Source of the DNA: CAIKMD01 sp036501365
Lineage (GTDB): Bacteria; Pseudomonadota; Alphaproteobacteria; ATCC43930; CGMCC-115725
Direction: 5' to 3'
Assembly (NCBI GenBank): GCA_036501365.1
Contig: DASYAL010000078.1
Location: 73,906-137,905, forward strand
DNA: 64,000 nt
The notes under the pieces are model-generated. The model was not told the origin of the DNA and made no database searches. It saw nothing but the letters and a program-made list of their open reading frames with translations. The position numbers were made by a program, and so were the translations under genes. Of this stretch, positions 17,587 through 27,070 are shown piece by piece; the stretch's first letter is position 1; the number at the start of each line of letters is the position of its first letter.

Positions 17587-18975
17587 ATGAGTCCCGATCA
17601 ATCCGGCGGCGGCACCGCGCACAACCAGCCATTCAGCGGCTATTACCGGCAACCCGCGAAGCCCGATAATTCCTTTCTGACCCAGGTCGGACCCGGCACG
17701 TCGGGCGGCGAATATCTGCGCCGCTTCTGGCATCCCTTCGTGATGAGCAGCGAGCTCAAAGACACGCCGAAAACAGTGCGGTTGCTCGGCGAGGACTTGG
17801 TGCTGTTCCGCGACCAGGGCGGCCGGCTCGGCCTGCTGCATCGGCACTGCATCCATCGCGGCACCTCGCTCGAATTCGGCATCCCGGCACCGCGCGGCAT
17901 CCGCTGCTGCTATCACGGCTGGCTGTTCGACATCGACGGCACCGTCTTGGAGACGCCGGCCGAGCCAGAGAGCAGCCGCATCCGCGCCAATTTCTGCCAG
18001 GGTGCCTACCAGGTACGCGAATATCACGGGCTGATCTTCGCCTATATGGGCCCGCCGGAGCGGACGCCGGAATTCCCGCTCTACGACACGTTCGACTATC
18101 CCCAAGGCAACCGGCTGGTGCCGCTGAAGCTGGAGCTGCCCTGCAACTGGGTGCAGATCAGCGAGAACGCCGCCGACCCGATCCACAACGCCTTCCTCCA
18201 TGTCATCGTCAGCGGCGCGCAATTCGCGCCGTATTTCGCGATCATGCCGGCGCTCGAATTCGTCGAGTCGCCGTTGGGCTTCATCTGCTCGGCGACGCGG
18301 CGGATCAAGGATAATGTCTTCATCCGCGCCAGCGATATGATCATGCCGAATGTCGCGCAATTCATCGGCGGGCCGCATATGATCGGCGAGAAAGAGGATT
18401 TCGCCATCGCCGCTTTCCTGACGCGCTGGGCGGTGCCGCTCGACGATCACAACTCGCTCTATATCGGTTTCACCGGCTTCAACGACGTGACCAATGCCGA
18501 CGGCCGCATCAAGGAAGAGACCATCGGCGTCGGCAAGCTCAACCTCATCGGCCAGACCGCCGACCGGCCCTATGTCGAGCGCCAGCGCGAGCCCGGCGAT
18601 TACGACGCGATCTCGAGCCAAGGCCCGGTCGTCAACCGCCAGGCCGAGCATCTCGGCGTCACCGATCGCGGCGTTGTGCTCTTCCGCCGCCTTCTCGCGC
18701 GCGGCATCAAGGAGGTCGAGGACGGCAAGCAGCCGGTGCTGCCGCGGCTCTACAGCAACGCGGCCGTCCGCACTTATTGTCATTCGCTGGTGCTGAAGGT
18801 GCCCGGCGGCTCCGATATGGGCGTCGGCGACATGCGCACGCTCGGCGAGTTCGGCCGCAACGCCGCCGCCGTCGTCATCGACAGCGACCGCCTACCGCCG
18901 CGCGAGCGCGAGGCCGAGGCGCTGAAACGCATCCGCCCGTTGCTGGCGGAAAAGGCGAGCGTCGGCGCCAAATAG
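17587..18975 (+). CDS. Rieske non-heme iron oxygenase, alpha subunit (phthalate-dioxygenase-like)
   Basis: A 462-residue oxygenase. The Rieske [2Fe-2S] ligands are C88-x-H90 and C107-x2-H110. The catalytic domain follows, with ENAADPIHNAFLH carrying the likely mononuclear-iron histidines. The overall layout matches phthalate 4,5-dioxygenase and O-demethylase-type oxygenases. ATG 17587 is preferred over 17581 because AGGGAGAG is then about 8 bases upstream. It heads a seven-gene operon ending at 24810. No ferredoxin-type reductase gene is present nearby. Confidence 0.92.
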   Translation: MSPDQSGGGTAHNQPFSGYYRQPAKPDNSFLTQVGPGTSGGEYLRRFWHPFVMSSELKDTPKTVRLLGEDLVLFRDQGGRLGLLHRHCIHRGTSLEFGIPAPRGIRCCYHGWLFDIDGTVLETPAEPESSRIRANFCQGAYQVREYHGLIFAYMGPPERTPEFPLYDTFDYPQGNRLVPLKLELPCNWVQISENAADPIHNAFLHVIVSGAQFAPYFAIMPALEFVESPLGFICSATRRIKDNVFIRASDMIMPNVAQFIGGPHMIGEKEDFAIAAFLTRWAVPLDDHNSLYIGFTGFNDVTNADGRIKEETIGVGKLNLIGQTADRPYVERQREPGDYDAISSQGPVVNRQAEHLGVTDRGVVLFRRLLARGIKEVEDGKQPVLPRLYSNAAVRTYCHSLVLKVPGGSDMGVGDMRTLGEFGRNAAAVVIDSDRLPPREREAEALKRIRPLLAEKASVGAK

Positions 18976-19015
18976 CCGCGCGACAAAACCAATGGGTTGA
19001 ACCGGGGAGACGGTG

Positions 19016-20035
19016 ATGCGACTTGTGGTGGGGATGCTGTGGGCGGCGATGGCCGCGGCGATGATGCTGTCGTCGCCGGCCTCGGCCGACGATTTCTATA
19101 AGGGCAAGACGGTGACCATCACCGTCGGATTCACGCCCGGCGGCGGCTTCGACGCCAATGCACGGCTGCTCGCGCGCTTCATCGGCAACCACATTCCGGG
19201 CAATCCCAACGTCATCGTCGTCAACGCGCCGGGCGCCGCCAGCGCCCTCTCGGTCGAACGGCTCGACGTCAACCTGCCGACCGATGGCACCGTTATTGAC
19301 GCATTCAATTTCGGCCTGATCGGCGATTCCCTGCTGCGGCCGGAGGTCACCAAGATCGATTTCCGCAAATATTCCTGGATCGGCAGCATCAGCGAGGACG
19401 TCACCACGTGCTATGTCTGGCACGAGGATGCGCCCAAGACCATCGCGGCGCTGAAGACCGGCAAGCATTATATCTTCGGCGACGCCGGCCAGGGTGCGTC
19501 GGAAGACCTCAATACCAAGATCCTGATCCGCATCTTCCACGCCAACATCACCGAGGCGACCGGTTACCCCGGCAGCGCCGAGGTGCGGCTCGCGCTCGAG
19601 CGCGGCGAGGTCGACGGCGATTGCGGCACCTGGAGCAGCATCCCGGCGGATTGGATCAAAAGCCCGAAATTCCACCCGCTGATGCGCAGCGCGCAGAGCG
19701 TGCCCGACGGCATGTCGCCCGACGTGCCCTACATCCTCGATATCGCGCCCGACGACCGGTCGCGCGAGATCATCCGCTTCCTGATCGCCGATGGCGCGGT
19801 GGGACGCCCCTATATCGTCTCGCACGCCGTGCCGGCCGACCGCGTCGCCATCCTGCGTGCCGCCTTCGCCGCCACCGTTAAGGATCCGGCATTCATCGCC
19901 GCCGCGAAGACGCAGCAGCTTCCGGTGTCGCCGCGCACCGGCGATGAGGCGGAGAAGATCGTCGCGCAGCTTTACGCGACACCGCCCGATATCATTGCCG
20001 AAGCGCAAAAGGTCGTCGCGCCGGATTCAAAGTAA
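19016..20035 (+). CDS. Tripartite tricarboxylate transporter receptor (TctC/Bug family)
   Basis: A 339-residue periplasmic receptor with signal peptide (cleavage near SASA-D). The start of the mature protein, DDFYKGKTVTITVGFTPGGGFDANARLLARF, is the ligand-pocket signature of Bug/TctC proteins, although divergent. These bind carboxylated compounds and need TctA/TctB membrane partners, which are absent here. The ATG at 19016 has GGGGAGA at good spacing. It is the second gene of the oxygenase operon. Confidence 0.85.
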   Translation: MRLVVGMLWAAMAAAMMLSSPASADDFYKGKTVTITVGFTPGGGFDANARLLARFIGNHIPGNPNVIVVNAPGAASALSVERLDVNLPTDGTVIDAFNFGLIGDSLLRPEVTKIDFRKYSWIGSISEDVTTCYVWHEDAPKTIAALKTGKHYIFGDAGQGASEDLNTKILIRIFHANITEATGYPGSAEVRLALERGEVDGDCGTWSSIPADWIKSPKFHPLMRSAQSVPDGMSPDVPYILDIAPDDRSREIIRFLIADGAVGRPYIVSHAVPADRVAILRAAFAATVKDPAFIAAAKTQQLPVSPRTGDEAEKIVAQLYATPPDIIAEAQKVVAPDSK

Positions 20036-20116
20036 GACGCGCTCACGATTCCCGGCGGGCGCGCGTTGACCCTCCCGGCGCGCCGCCTTAACGTCGCGAA
20101 AAAGGGAGGGGCGCCA

Positions 20117-20764
20117 ATGACGCAGCCGAAGAAGCTCGACCAGCCGCCGAAATATTGGGATCGCCTGTTCGCGCCGAGCTCGTGCCTCGCCATGATCACG
20201 ACCGTCGACCGCGAAGGCCGCGTCAACGCCGCCTCCTATGGCACCTGCACCCGCGTTCATCACGAGCCGGTCTATATCGCCTTCACCGCCAATATCCGCG
20301 CCGGCAACGCCAACAATATTCTCGCGGGCAGCGATTTCGTCGTGAACTTGCCACGCTGGGATCGCGCGAGCCTGGAAAAAGTGCGCATCGTCGGCCTGCC
20401 TTTCGCGCCCGGCGTCTCCGAGCTCGACAAGGCGGGCTTGACCGCTCTGCCCGCGACCATCGTCAAGCCGCCCCGCATCGCCGAGTGTCCCCGGCATTTC
20501 GAATGCAAGGTCGAATGGACCAAGGAATGGTCAAAGCGGCTGATGATCGTCGGGAAAGTCGTCGCCGCCTCGGTCGACGCCGATTGCGTCGACGCCGAAG
20601 GTTACATCCTCTGGGACAAAGTCAAATCGGCGCATTATTGCGGTGCGCCCTATGGCGGGCATTTTGTCGCCGCCTATGAAACCATGGCGGCGGACGTGCC
20701 TTACGAGGGCCCTGAAGTTGCAGCCTTCCTCGCGCGCGAGCGCGCGCTGTTCAAGGAACACTGA
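20117..20764 (+). CDS. Flavin reductase-like domain protein
   Basis: A 215-residue protein of the flavin reductase/FMN-binding split-barrel family, with CLAMITTVDREGRVNAASYG near the start, then YIAFTANIRAGNANNIL and FVVNLP. These reduce or bind FMN and often supply reduced flavin or electrons to an oxygenase. ATG 20117 is preceded by GGGAGGG. It is 81 bases downstream of the TctC-like gene and 19 upstream of the MetE-like gene. Confidence 0.88.
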   Translation: MTQPKKLDQPPKYWDRLFAPSSCLAMITTVDREGRVNAASYGTCTRVHHEPVYIAFTANIRAGNANNILAGSDFVVNLPRWDRASLEKVRIVGLPFAPGVSELDKAGLTALPATIVKPPRIAECPRHFECKVEWTKEWSKRLMIVGKVVAASVDADCVDAEGYILWDKVKSAHYCGAPYGGHFVAAYETMAADVPYEGPEVAAFLARERALFKEH

Positions 20765-20783
20765 GAGAAACGGGGAGAGCGCG

Positions 20784-21944
20784 ATGAAGCATAGCGTCGA
20801 CAAGATCCTCACGACCCATGCCGGCAGTCTGCCGCGGCCCGAAGATTGGCTGGCGATGATGATGGCGCACGAGAAGGGCTCGACGCTCGACGCGGGTGCT
20901 TATGCACAGCGCAATCGCCAGGCGGTCAGCGACATCGTCAAGAAGCAGATCGAGCTCGGCATCGACGTGGTCGATGACGGCGAGCAGGGCAAGCCGAGCT
21001 TCCTTACCTATATCAACGAACGCCTCGGCGGCTTCGAGCCCGGCGGCCCGCGCGGCAGCCCGTGGGCCGGCTCGCGCGAGGTGAAGGCCTTTCCAGAATA
21101 TTACGAGGCGATGGCGCGCGGCGGCGGCGGTCCGGCCGCGTCCGTCAAGATGGTGTGCCGCTCGCCGATCACCTACAAGGGCGGGACGGCGCTGAAGAAC
21201 GATCTCGAGAATTTCAAGGCGGCGCTCACAGGCGCCGATGCCGCCGAGGCCTTCGTCCCCGCGATTTCGCCCGCCAATGTCGAGGAATGGCAGAAGAACG
21301 AGTATTACAAGTCCGAGGAAGAGTATCTCTACGCCATCGCCGATGCGATGCATGTCGAATACAAGGCAATCGTCGATGCCGGCTTCCTCTTGCAGATCGA
21401 CGATCCGCGCTTCGCCACCTATTACGCGATGAGCGAGGTGACGCTCGAGGAATGCCGCAATTGGGCCGAGCGCCGCGTCGAGGCGCTGAACCACGCGCTC
21501 AAGGGTATTCCCGAGGACCGCATCCGCTATCACACCTGCTACAGCATCAATATGGGGCCGCGCACGCACGATATCGAATTGAAGGATATCGTCGACGTGA
21601 TGCTGAAGATCAAAGCCGGCGCTTATTCCTTCGAGACCGCCAATCCGCGGCACGAGCATGAATGGCGCGTTTGGGAAACGGCGAAGCTCGCGGACGGCAA
21701 GATCATCATCCCCGGCGTCATCTCGCATACGACGGTGCTGGTCGAGCATCCGCAGTTGATCGCCGATTGGATCGTGCGCTTCGCCAAGGTCGTCGGCCGC
21801 GAGAATGTGATCGCCGGCTCGGATTGCGGCTTCGCCACCTTCGCGAGCTCCAAGGAGATCCATCCGTCGATCGTCTGGGCGAAACTCGGCGCGCTCTCCG
21901 AAGGCGCGCGGATCGCGACCAAAGAACTCTGGGGGCGCGCCTAG
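20784..21944 (+). CDS. Cobalamin-independent methionine synthase-like (MetE C-terminal domain) methyltransferase
   Basis: A 386-residue TIM-barrel protein corresponding to the C-terminal catalytic half of MetE. The zinc ligands are visible as H-x-C in RYHTCYS and a cysteine in AGSDCGFAT. There is no N-terminal MetE domain. Stand-alone members include epoxyalkane:CoM transferases and other zinc thiolate alkyltransferases. Within an oxygenase operon it may move a methyl or alkyl group from a substrate to a thiol rather than make methionine. ATG 20784 has GGGGAGA upstream. Confidence 0.85.
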   Translation: MKHSVDKILTTHAGSLPRPEDWLAMMMAHEKGSTLDAGAYAQRNRQAVSDIVKKQIELGIDVVDDGEQGKPSFLTYINERLGGFEPGGPRGSPWAGSREVKAFPEYYEAMARGGGGPAASVKMVCRSPITYKGGTALKNDLENFKAALTGADAAEAFVPAISPANVEEWQKNEYYKSEEEYLYAIADAMHVEYKAIVDAGFLLQIDDPRFATYYAMSEVTLEECRNWAERRVEALNHALKGIPEDRIRYHTCYSINMGPRTHDIELKDIVDVMLKIKAGAYSFETANPRHEHEWRVWETAKLADGKIIIPGVISHTTVLVEHPQLIADWIVRFAKVVGRENVIAGSDCGFATFASSKEIHPSIVWAKLGALSEGARIATKELWGRA

Positions 21945-21957
21945 CTTGGCGAGCGGC

Positions 21958-22968
21958 ATGACCTTGGCGTGGCGGCTCGCCGCCGCGCTCGCGCTTTGCC
22001 TCGCCGCGACGACGGCCCGGGCCGACGCGATCAATCTCATCTTCGCGACCGGCAGCCCCGCCGGCTCGGAGGTGAGCGAGGAATTCTTCCGGCCTTTCGC
22101 CGAGCGTCTGAACGCGGCGGGCAAAGGCGTGCTGCACGTCGATTTCCGCGAAGGCAGCGCGATCTCCGATCCTGCCAAGGCCTATGACCGCGTGGTCGGC
22201 GATGCGATCCAGATCGGCTTCATGTTGCCCAATCTCGTCGCCGGCAAGTTTCCGCGCACCCAGGTCGTGACCTTGCCCTATGTCGCCGGCGACATCAGTG
22301 AATATTCCTCCCCCGCGCTGTGGCGGATTTACCAGCACGGCCCGCTCGCCAAGGAATACGATCAGGTGCGCGTGCTGGCGATCTCGACCATCAGCCAGGC
22401 CTCGATCCATATGGCAAAGGCGCTGCCTTCGCCGACCGCGCTCGGCGGCATGAAGATCATGGTGACGTCGAAGACAGCGGCCGATGTTGTCTCGCGCCTT
22501 GGCGCGGCGCCGATCTCGCTGCCGCCGTTCCAGGTCTACGAAGCGCTGTTGCGGCACACGGTCGACGGAACCGTCACCGGTTGGCCCTCCTTCCAGCCTT
22601 TCAAGCTGATCGAGGTCACGGCCTATCACATCGATGCGCCGATCGGTTCGTCGATCGCCGTCATCTTCATGGCGAAAAGCAAATACGATGCGCTGCCGCC
22701 GGCGGCGCGCGAGATCATCGACGCCAATTCCGGCGAAGCCGCGAGCCGCGAATTCGGCCGCATGTGGGATCGCGTCGCCGATCGCGCGCGCCAGCTCATC
22801 AAAGCGACGCCAGGACAGCAGCTGGTCGTGCCGAGCGCGGCCGAGGCAGCGGAAATGAAGCAGAAGACCGCGCCGGTGATCGACGATTGGCTGGCCGCGA
22901 CGCCGGACGGGCGGGCGACCCTGGATCAATTCGAGTCCGCGCTCGCCGCGGAACGCGACGGGAAATAG
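21958..22968 (+). CDS. TRAP transporter receptor (DctP family)
   Basis: A 336-residue exported receptor of the DctP class, with a signal peptide ending near ARA-D. The mature protein begins with INLIFATGSPAGSEVSEEF, and the later segment KIMVTSKTAADVVSRLGAAPISLPPFQVYEAL is the DctP ligand-clamping region. The ATG at 21958 is preferred over a TTG at 21946, though neither has a strong ribosome site. DctQ/DctM membrane subunits are not in the window. It starts 13 bases after the MetE-like gene. Confidence 0.88.
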   Translation: MTLAWRLAAALALCLAATTARADAINLIFATGSPAGSEVSEEFFRPFAERLNAAGKGVLHVDFREGSAISDPAKAYDRVVGDAIQIGFMLPNLVAGKFPRTQVVTLPYVAGDISEYSSPALWRIYQHGPLAKEYDQVRVLAISTISQASIHMAKALPSPTALGGMKIMVTSKTAADVVSRLGAAPISLPPFQVYEALLRHTVDGTVTGWPSFQPFKLIEVTAYHIDAPIGSSIAVIFMAKSKYDALPPAAREIIDANSGEAASREFGRMWDRVADRARQLIKATPGQQLVVPSAAEAAEMKQKTAPVIDDWLAATPDGRATLDQFESALAAERDGK

Positions 22969-22977
22969 GGGGATGGC

Positions 22978-23709
22978 ATGACGGTCGAACCAATCCGCTA
23001 CCGCGTCGGCGGCGAGAGCTTCGTCAGCGAGCTGATCTACGACGAGCGCCAATCGGGCAAGCGGCCGATCCTTTTGGTCGCACCCAATTGGTTCGGCGTG
23101 TCCCCCGACTGGACCAACCGGGCGCGGGCGCTCGCCGGCGACCGCTACGTTGCTTTCTTGGTCGATGTCTATGGCGAAGGCCAGCGGCCGCTGGACCGGC
23201 CGGCCGCCGCGGCCGCGGCCAATGTGCAGCGCGCCAACGCGCCGGAATGGCGGCGCCGCATGGCAGCGGCGCTCGAGCAGGCGGTCAAGGAAGGCGAGCG
23301 TTGCGGGGTCGCCGATACGGCCAAGCGCGCGGCGATCGGCTTCTGCTTCGGCGGCGGCTGCGTCTTCGAGCTGGCGCGGATGGGCGCCGAGCTTCACGCG
23401 GCGGTATCGATCCATGGCGACCTCATCGGCTCGATGCCGGCAGCGCCCAAGCAGATCAAGGCGGCGATGCTGGCGATCCACGGCTCGGAAGACCCGATTG
23501 CGCCGAAGTCGCGGCGCGACGCTTTCGAGGCCGAGATGCAATATTGCGGCGCGAAGTGGCAGATGCTGGCCTTCGGCGGGCTCTATCACTCCTTCACCGA
23601 TGTCGGCGTCAACGTGCCGCCCGAGGCGCAATACAACGAGAACGCTGCGCGCCAGGCCTATGCCTGGGCCTATACCTTCATCGAGAACGCGTTCGCGGGA
23701 TTGCTCTAA
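22978..23709 (+). CDS. Dienelactone hydrolase family protein
   Basis: A 243-residue alpha/beta hydrolase. The nucleophile elbow is GFCFGGG with C123 in place of serine, as in dienelactone hydrolases; the acid is in HGSEDPIAP and the histidine in LYHSFTD. Such enzymes open lactones in ring-cleavage pathways for aromatic compounds. It lies 9 bases after the DctP-like gene in the oxygenase operon, which fits an aromatic or lactone catabolic route. Confidence 0.9.
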   Translation: MTVEPIRYRVGGESFVSELIYDERQSGKRPILLVAPNWFGVSPDWTNRARALAGDRYVAFLVDVYGEGQRPLDRPAAAAAANVQRANAPEWRRRMAAALEQAVKEGERCGVADTAKRAAIGFCFGGGCVFELARMGAELHAAVSIHGDLIGSMPAAPKQIKAAMLAIHGSEDPIAPKSRRDAFEAEMQYCGAKWQMLAFGGLYHSFTDVGVNVPPEAQYNENAARQAYAWAYTFIENAFAGLL

Positions 23710-23724
23710 CCAGGGAATGACAAA

Positions 23725-24810
23725 GTGAATGGCAAATTTCTGGCCGCCGTGGCGGCCATCGCATTGCTTGCGGCCGCCCAAGCCGAGGCTCAATCGGTCG
23801 CGATCAATCCCGCCCTCGCCAAGGTGATCGAAGCCGCCAAAAAAGAAGGCAAGCTGGTGCTGCGCAACGCGCCAACGGTGATGGGCGGCCCCGACGGCGC
23901 GCGCATCGCCGAGGCCGGCATCAAGGCGGAGTTCGGCGTCGATCTGCCCGTCGAATGGAGCCCGGCCGCCGCGTTCGGCCCGCTCGGCGCGCAACTGCTT
24001 CAGGAATATCAGGCGGGCACGCCGTCGAGCACCGATGTCTATTACGCGACGCCGCCGCAGATCGTGCCGCTCATGGACAAGGGCCTGTTCCAGCCGGTCG
24101 ATTGGGTCGCGTTGCAACCCGAGCGCGTCCTCCCGGCGATGGTCGAGGGCGACAAGCAGGCGCTGCGCGTCTCGGTCGCGCTGCCCGGCATCCTCTACAA
24201 CGTCAAGAACGCCGCCTGGGTGAAGGACATCCACACCACCGACGATCTCTTGAAGCCGGAATACAAGGGCAAATACGTGACGACGCCGTTCCTCGGCGGC
24301 TTCGACGTGCTGCTCGCCGACGATGTCTGGGGCGTGACGAAGACCCGCGCTTTCGTCGAGAAGCTGGCCCAGCAGATCTCGGGCCTCTTACCCTGCGGCG
24401 GCCAGGACCGGATCGCCGCGGGCGAATTCCAGGCCCTCGTCATCGATTGCGCCGGCACCTGGCAGAACACGCTCAAATTCCGCGACAAAGGCATCATCGA
24501 CAATCAGATTGTCGACGACATGGCGCAGCGCCGCTACGCCTATCTGACGATCCTCAAGAACGCGCCGCATCCCAATGCCGGCATCCTCTTCACCCTCTAC
24601 ATGATCTCGCACGAGGGACAGGAGAAGGTGATGTGGGATTACTTTGGCCAGGATGTCGACACGCTGCCCGATTCGCATATGCATCAAGCGGTCGCCGCGC
24701 TGAACGCCCACGGCGTCAAGACCATCGATGTGACCATGGATTGGTGGCGCAGCCATCCCGGCATCGACAAGGCCAACGAGGCCTTGGCGAAGCTCGTCGC
24801 CGGCCACTGA
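23725..24810 (+). CDS. ABC transporter substrate-binding protein (family 1/iron-type)
   Basis: A 361-residue exported receptor with a signal peptide ending near AEA-Q. The mature fold has EAAKKEGKLVLRNAPT and PDVYYATPPQ-like lobe-crossing segments of the family 1 (AfuA/PotD-like) receptors. The start is GTG, with CAGGGAA 8 bases upstream. No permease or ATPase gene is near. It is the last gene of the operon and is the third solute receptor in it. Confidence 0.82.
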   Translation: MNGKFLAAVAAIALLAAAQAEAQSVAINPALAKVIEAAKKEGKLVLRNAPTVMGGPDGARIAEAGIKAEFGVDLPVEWSPAAAFGPLGAQLLQEYQAGTPSSTDVYYATPPQIVPLMDKGLFQPVDWVALQPERVLPAMVEGDKQALRVSVALPGILYNVKNAAWVKDIHTTDDLLKPEYKGKYVTTPFLGGFDVLLADDVWGVTKTRAFVEKLAQQISGLLPCGGQDRIAAGEFQALVIDCAGTWQNTLKFRDKGIIDNQIVDDMAQRRYAYLTILKNAPHPNAGILFTLYMISHEGQEKVMWDYFGQDVDTLPDSHMHQAVAALNAHGVKTIDVTMDWWRSHPGIDKANEALAKLVAGH

Positions 24811-24868
24811 ACGGGCCACGGCGCTGATCGCGCGACACATCCCCGGTCCGTTTTACGACGGCGGGTTT

Positions 24869-24911
24869 GGAAACAATTGACCGGGCACGGCTCGGCCAGC
24901 AATTTGTTTCC
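24869..24911. terminator. Inverted repeat after the oxygenase operon (possible terminator)
   Basis: GGAAACAATTG (24869-24879) pairs with CAATTTGTTTCC (24900-24911), with one bulged T. A second GC-rich stem follows (CGCGCC 24914-24919 with GGCGCG 24926-24931). Neither has a clear T-tract. Position after the last operon gene makes termination the simplest reading. Confidence 0.4.
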
Positions 24912-24979
24912 ATCGCGCCGCACGGGGCGCGGCGGCTCAGGAGCCCCAGTCTCCGATTGCCGCTTCGAGGGGGAGTCCG

Positions 24980-26245
24980 TTGGTCACGCAATCGCGCCAA
25001 TCAGCCGTCGCGCTGACGGTGTTGGGGCTGCTCGTTTTGTGGGCGCTGGTCCTGGGACCGGCGCGCGCGCGGCTGCCCGCGCCAGTCCTGCCGCCGGTGC
25101 CGGAATCGCTTCTCCCGCCGCCCGACGCGCCGTCCCCGTTGCGGGATGACATCTCAACCGTCACGGCTCGGCCCGGCGATTCCCTGATGAGCGTCTTGCA
25201 GCGCGCCGGCCTCGCGCCGGCCGCCGCGCAGAACGCGACCGCGGCGCTTGCCGGCAAATGGGATCCGCGCGGCTTGAAGATCGGGCAAGAGATCGCCGTG
25301 ACTCGCGACCAGGACGGAAACAAAGAGCTTCGCCTGTCGCCCGATTTGCAGCGCGACCTCGTCATGTCGCGCGGCGCCAACGGCGTCTTCACCGCCGCGC
25401 TCTTGCCGCGCGACATCCTTGCCGTGCCGCTACGCGTCGCCGGCACGATCGGCTCGAGCTTCTTCGCCGCCGCCGCCAAGGCCGGCCTGCCGCAAGCGGC
25501 GCTCGCCGAGATGATCCGCGCCTTCAGCTACGACGTCGATTTCCAGCGCGAGGTGCAGCCCGGCGATCGCTTCGAAGTGCTGTTCGATCAATTGATCGAT
25601 GCGCGCTCGGGCAAGATCGTCGGCAATGGCGAGATCGCCTATGCCGCGCTGACCCTGAGCGGCAAGCTCCTGCCGCTCTATCGCTTCACGCCGCCCGGCG
25701 GTCTGGCCGGCTTCTATAGTTCCGACGGTGCCAGCGTAAAAAAGGCGCTGCTGCGGACACCGGTCGACGGCGCGCGCATCAGCTCGGCCTTCGGCCTGCG
25801 CAAGCATCCGATCCTCGGCTTCACCCGCATGCATCAGGGCGTTGATTTCGCGGTGCCGGCGGGCACGCCGATCCTGGCCTCGGGCGACGCCGTCGTCGCA
25901 TCCGCCGGCTGGAGCAACGGCTAGGGCAATCTCGTGGTGCTGCGCCATGACGGCAGCTACTCGACCGCTTATGGACATATGAGCCGCATCGCCAAGGGCA
26001 TCCGGCCGGGAACGGTCGTTCAGCAAGGTCAGGTGATCGGCTATGTCGGCATGACCGGCCTCGCGACCGGCCCCCATCTCCACTACGAGGTGCGGATCGA
26101 CGACCGGCCGGTCAATCCGCTTGAGCTGCGCATGGAAACGGCGCAGCGGCTGCGGGGCCGCGCGCTGGCCGAATTCCGTGCCGACGAGTTGGTAGTCGCC
26201 CAACGCCTCGCCAGCTTGCGCAGCGCGACGCTCGCCCGCGACTGA
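24980..26245 (+). pseudogene. M23 murein endopeptidase interrupted by an in-frame amber codon
   Basis: One continuous frame encodes an M23 peptidase, but a TAG at 25922-25924 splits it. The first part (314 codons, TTG start with GAGGGGGAG upstream) has an N-terminal membrane anchor, a Pro-rich linker, a LysM/OapA-like domain (about 55-115) and the first zinc ligands in MHQGVDF. After the TAG the same frame continues with GNLVVLRHDG, STAYGHMSR and the last metal motif HLHYE, then stops at 26243-26245. Family members have GYGNLV or similar here, so TAG replaces a tyrosine codon (TAT/TAC). No other damage is seen. It could be a recent nonsense mutation, a base-calling error, or readthrough. Confidence 0.8.
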
Positions 26246-26248
26246 TCC

Positions 26249-27013
26249 CTATTTCCGCGCCATGTCGGGACCGCCGATGAAAAAACGGTTCCAGGTCGGC
26301 GTGATCAAGATCTCGTTGATGCATACCCGCGCCGGCATCTCGGCGACGAAGCGGATGGTCTTGCCGAGATCCTCCGCTTGCAGCATGCGGTCGATCTCTT
26401 CCCGGCTCGGCGCGACCGGCCGGTGGCGCAGGATCGGCGTCGCGACCTCGCCCGGGTAGACGCAGCAGGCGCGGATGCCGTTGACGCATTCCTCGTCGTT
26501 GAGCGAGACCGTGAGCGCCGCGAGCGCGGTCTTCGAGGCGTTGTAGGCCGGGCCGGTGAGATATTCCTCGTAGCGGCCGGCCCAGGACGAGATGTTGATG
26601 ACGAGCCCGCTCTTTTGCGCGCGCATCGCCGGCAGCACGGCATGGATGCAGTAGAGCGCGCCGCTGAGGTTGATGCCGGTGATGTGATCGAAACTGTCGG
26701 GCGTCATCTGCTTCCAGAGACGCGTCGCGAGGTTGAGTCCGGCGCTGTTGACGAGGATGTCGACACGGTCGTGCCGCGCGAGGATCTCGGCGCCGAGCTT
26801 GGCAACGGCGTGCTTGTCGGCAACGTCGAGCAGCGCCGCCTCGGCCTTGCCGCCGGCGGCGGTGATGAGCGCGACGGTTTCGCTGAGCCCGGCCTCGGTG
26901 CGGCCGGTGACGATCACGCTCGCGCCCGCCGCCGCCAGTTCCTGCGCGCCGGCACGGCCGATGCCGCTACCGGCGCCGGTTAGCCACGCGACTTTGCCCT
27001 GCAACGCGCTCAT
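26249..27013 (-). CDS. Short-chain dehydrogenase/reductase
   Basis: A 254-residue classical SDR. The nucleotide loop TGAGSGIG is near residue 12, NSAG in the middle, the catalytic serine in NISSWAG and the YNASK motif follow. NADP preference is plausible from the TGRTE segment. ATG 27013 is preferred over 27028 because GGGAG is about 8 bases upstream. Substrate unknown. It is convergent with the M23 gene, with three bases between. Confidence 0.92.
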   Translation of the reverse strand: MSALQGKVAWLTGAGSGIGRAGAQELAAAGASVIVTGRTEAGLSETVALITAAGGKAEAALLDVADKHAVAKLGAEILARHDRVDILVNSAGLNLATRLWKQMTPDSFDHITGINLSGALYCIHAVLPAMRAQKSGLVINISSWAGRYEEYLTGPAYNASKTALAALTVSLNDEECVNGIRACCVYPGEVATPILRHRPVAPSREEIDRMLQAEDLGKTIRFVAEMPARVCINEILITPTWNRFFIGGPDMARK

Positions 27014-27070
27014 CCGCCTGTCTCCCATCCCGCGAGCGCATGATGGCGGCGGCGCGTTCGGCTGGCAATG

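Noticed and set aside
21718..24234. An 838-codon open frame on the minus strand.
   Set aside because: It is antisense to three well-supported genes, has Arg/Asp/His-heavy composition typical of GC-rich shadow frames, and shows no domain.
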